From assembly GCA_900555815.1 (NCBI GenBank), contig USMR01000058.1:1-6158 (forward strand): 6,158 nucleotides of DNA. Direction: 5' to 3'. The notes beneath the pieces are model-generated. The model was not told the DNA's origin. It did no database searches and saw only the letters and a list, made by a program, of their open reading frames with translations. Source of the DNA: an uncultured Collinsella sp. Its GTDB lineage: Bacteria > Actinomycetota > Coriobacteriia > Coriobacteriales > Coriobacteriaceae. A program made the translations under genes and the position numbers. Below are positions 5,723 through 6,158 of the stretch, piece by piece (within the stretch, counting starts at the first letter, position 1; the number at the start of each line of letters is the position of its first letter).

Positions 5723-6158
5723 ATGAATTTAATTGCAGTTCTTATTGCACTTGCTATAATTATTGTAGCGTTTAAGTTTAATGTATTTCTTGGAATAGCC
5801 GTTGCGATTGTGGCTATAGGTGTGGGAATATATAATTTTTTGCCGACCTATTATGCGATAAACGGCAACAAAGCATTTATAAGAGTAAAAGGGCTTGCAC
5901 CGGAAAAAAAGAATTTGGCAAAGCAACAAAGATGTATGGTTTACTATAAGCAGGGCAGACTTGACGAGGCGATTGAGGATGCACAGTCAATGATGAACGA
6001 AGGTTACAGAAATTCAAGTATTTACGGTATGCTTGGCTATTTTAAATTACTTAGGAACGATGACCTTGACGAAACAACAAAACTTTGTGAAGAAGCTTAT
6101 GATTACAACAGTGATGACAGGGACATAAAAGATAATCTTTCAATTTGTTATTTCAGAA
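5723..6158 (+). CDS. Membrane-anchored TPR-like protein of unknown function (3' end cut by window edge)
   Basis: I do not recognise a named family. The 145 visible residues begin with two hydrophobic spans, about 2-17 and 21-40 (FLGIAVAIVAIGVG), that should anchor it in the membrane with almost no leading tail. A soluble part follows with tetratricopeptide-like helix pairs: about 62-94 (VYYKQGRLDEAIEDA), about 98-131 (YGMLGYFKLLRNDDLDE) and the start of a third at RDIKDNLSICYF. TPR domains usually mediate protein contacts. The ATG at 5723 is chosen because AAAGAAAGG lies about 10 bases upstream; an in-frame ATG at 5714 is too close to that site. Codon use is AT-rich, the same as the second half of asnS, so it belongs to the low-GC genome. 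No stop appears before the window ends. The repeat reading is by eye and moderately sure. Confidence 0.8.
   Translation, partial: MNLIAVLIALAIIIVAFKFNVFLGIAVAIVAIGVGIYNFLPTYYAINGNKAFIRVKGLAPEKKNLAKQQRCMVYYKQGRLDEAIEDAQSMMNEGYRNSSIYGMLGYFKLLRNDDLDETTKLCEEAYDYNSDDRDIKDNLSICYFR

Overview
The window looks like two pieces of DNA from different gut bacteria joined inside one gene. From base 1 to about 4745 the sequence is GC-rich, with strongly C/G-ending codons, Shine-Dalgarno sites of the GGAGG type and GTG as well as ATG starts. This suits an actinobacterium of the Coriobacteriia (Collinsella-like); the assignment is inferred from composition and protein character, not from a search. From about 4758 to the end it is AT-rich, with AGA/CGT arginine codons and A/T third positions, as in low-GC Clostridia.

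Layout. (1) 1-1868, minus strand: a ferrous-iron transporter with a FeoA domain fused ahead of FeoB, running off the left edge. (2) 1869-2341: a 473-bp gene-free stretch. It holds a possible feo promoter, a doubled CCATGGCTAACC site that may be an iron-repressor operator, about 3.2 copies of an exact-period 62-bp hairpin-rich tandem repeat, and a 21-bp inverted repeat that probably terminates the next gene. (3) 2342-3241, minus strand: a cytoplasmic alpha/beta-hydrolase (esterase-like). (4) 3242-3484: a divergent promoter region with two small palindromes. (5) 3485-4048, plus strand: a stand-alone glucose-family PTS IIA protein, closed by a clear rho-independent terminator. (6) 4230-5636, plus strand: asparaginyl-tRNA synthetase (asnS), open and full length, but with composition and codon use switching abruptly near codons 172-177. 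(7) 5723-6158, plus strand: the start of a membrane-anchored TPR-like protein in the AT-rich part, running off the right edge.

The genes do not form one pathway. The left part is an ordinary mixture of iron uptake, a hydrolase, sugar PTS and tRNA charging, each apparently its own transcription unit. The most important point for a reader is that asnS is a hybrid, most simply explained as an assembly misjoin at a conserved part of the gene. Linkage between the two sides should not be trusted without read support. I found no convincing new multi-gene system. The least explained native structure is the 62-bp repeat array beside feo.
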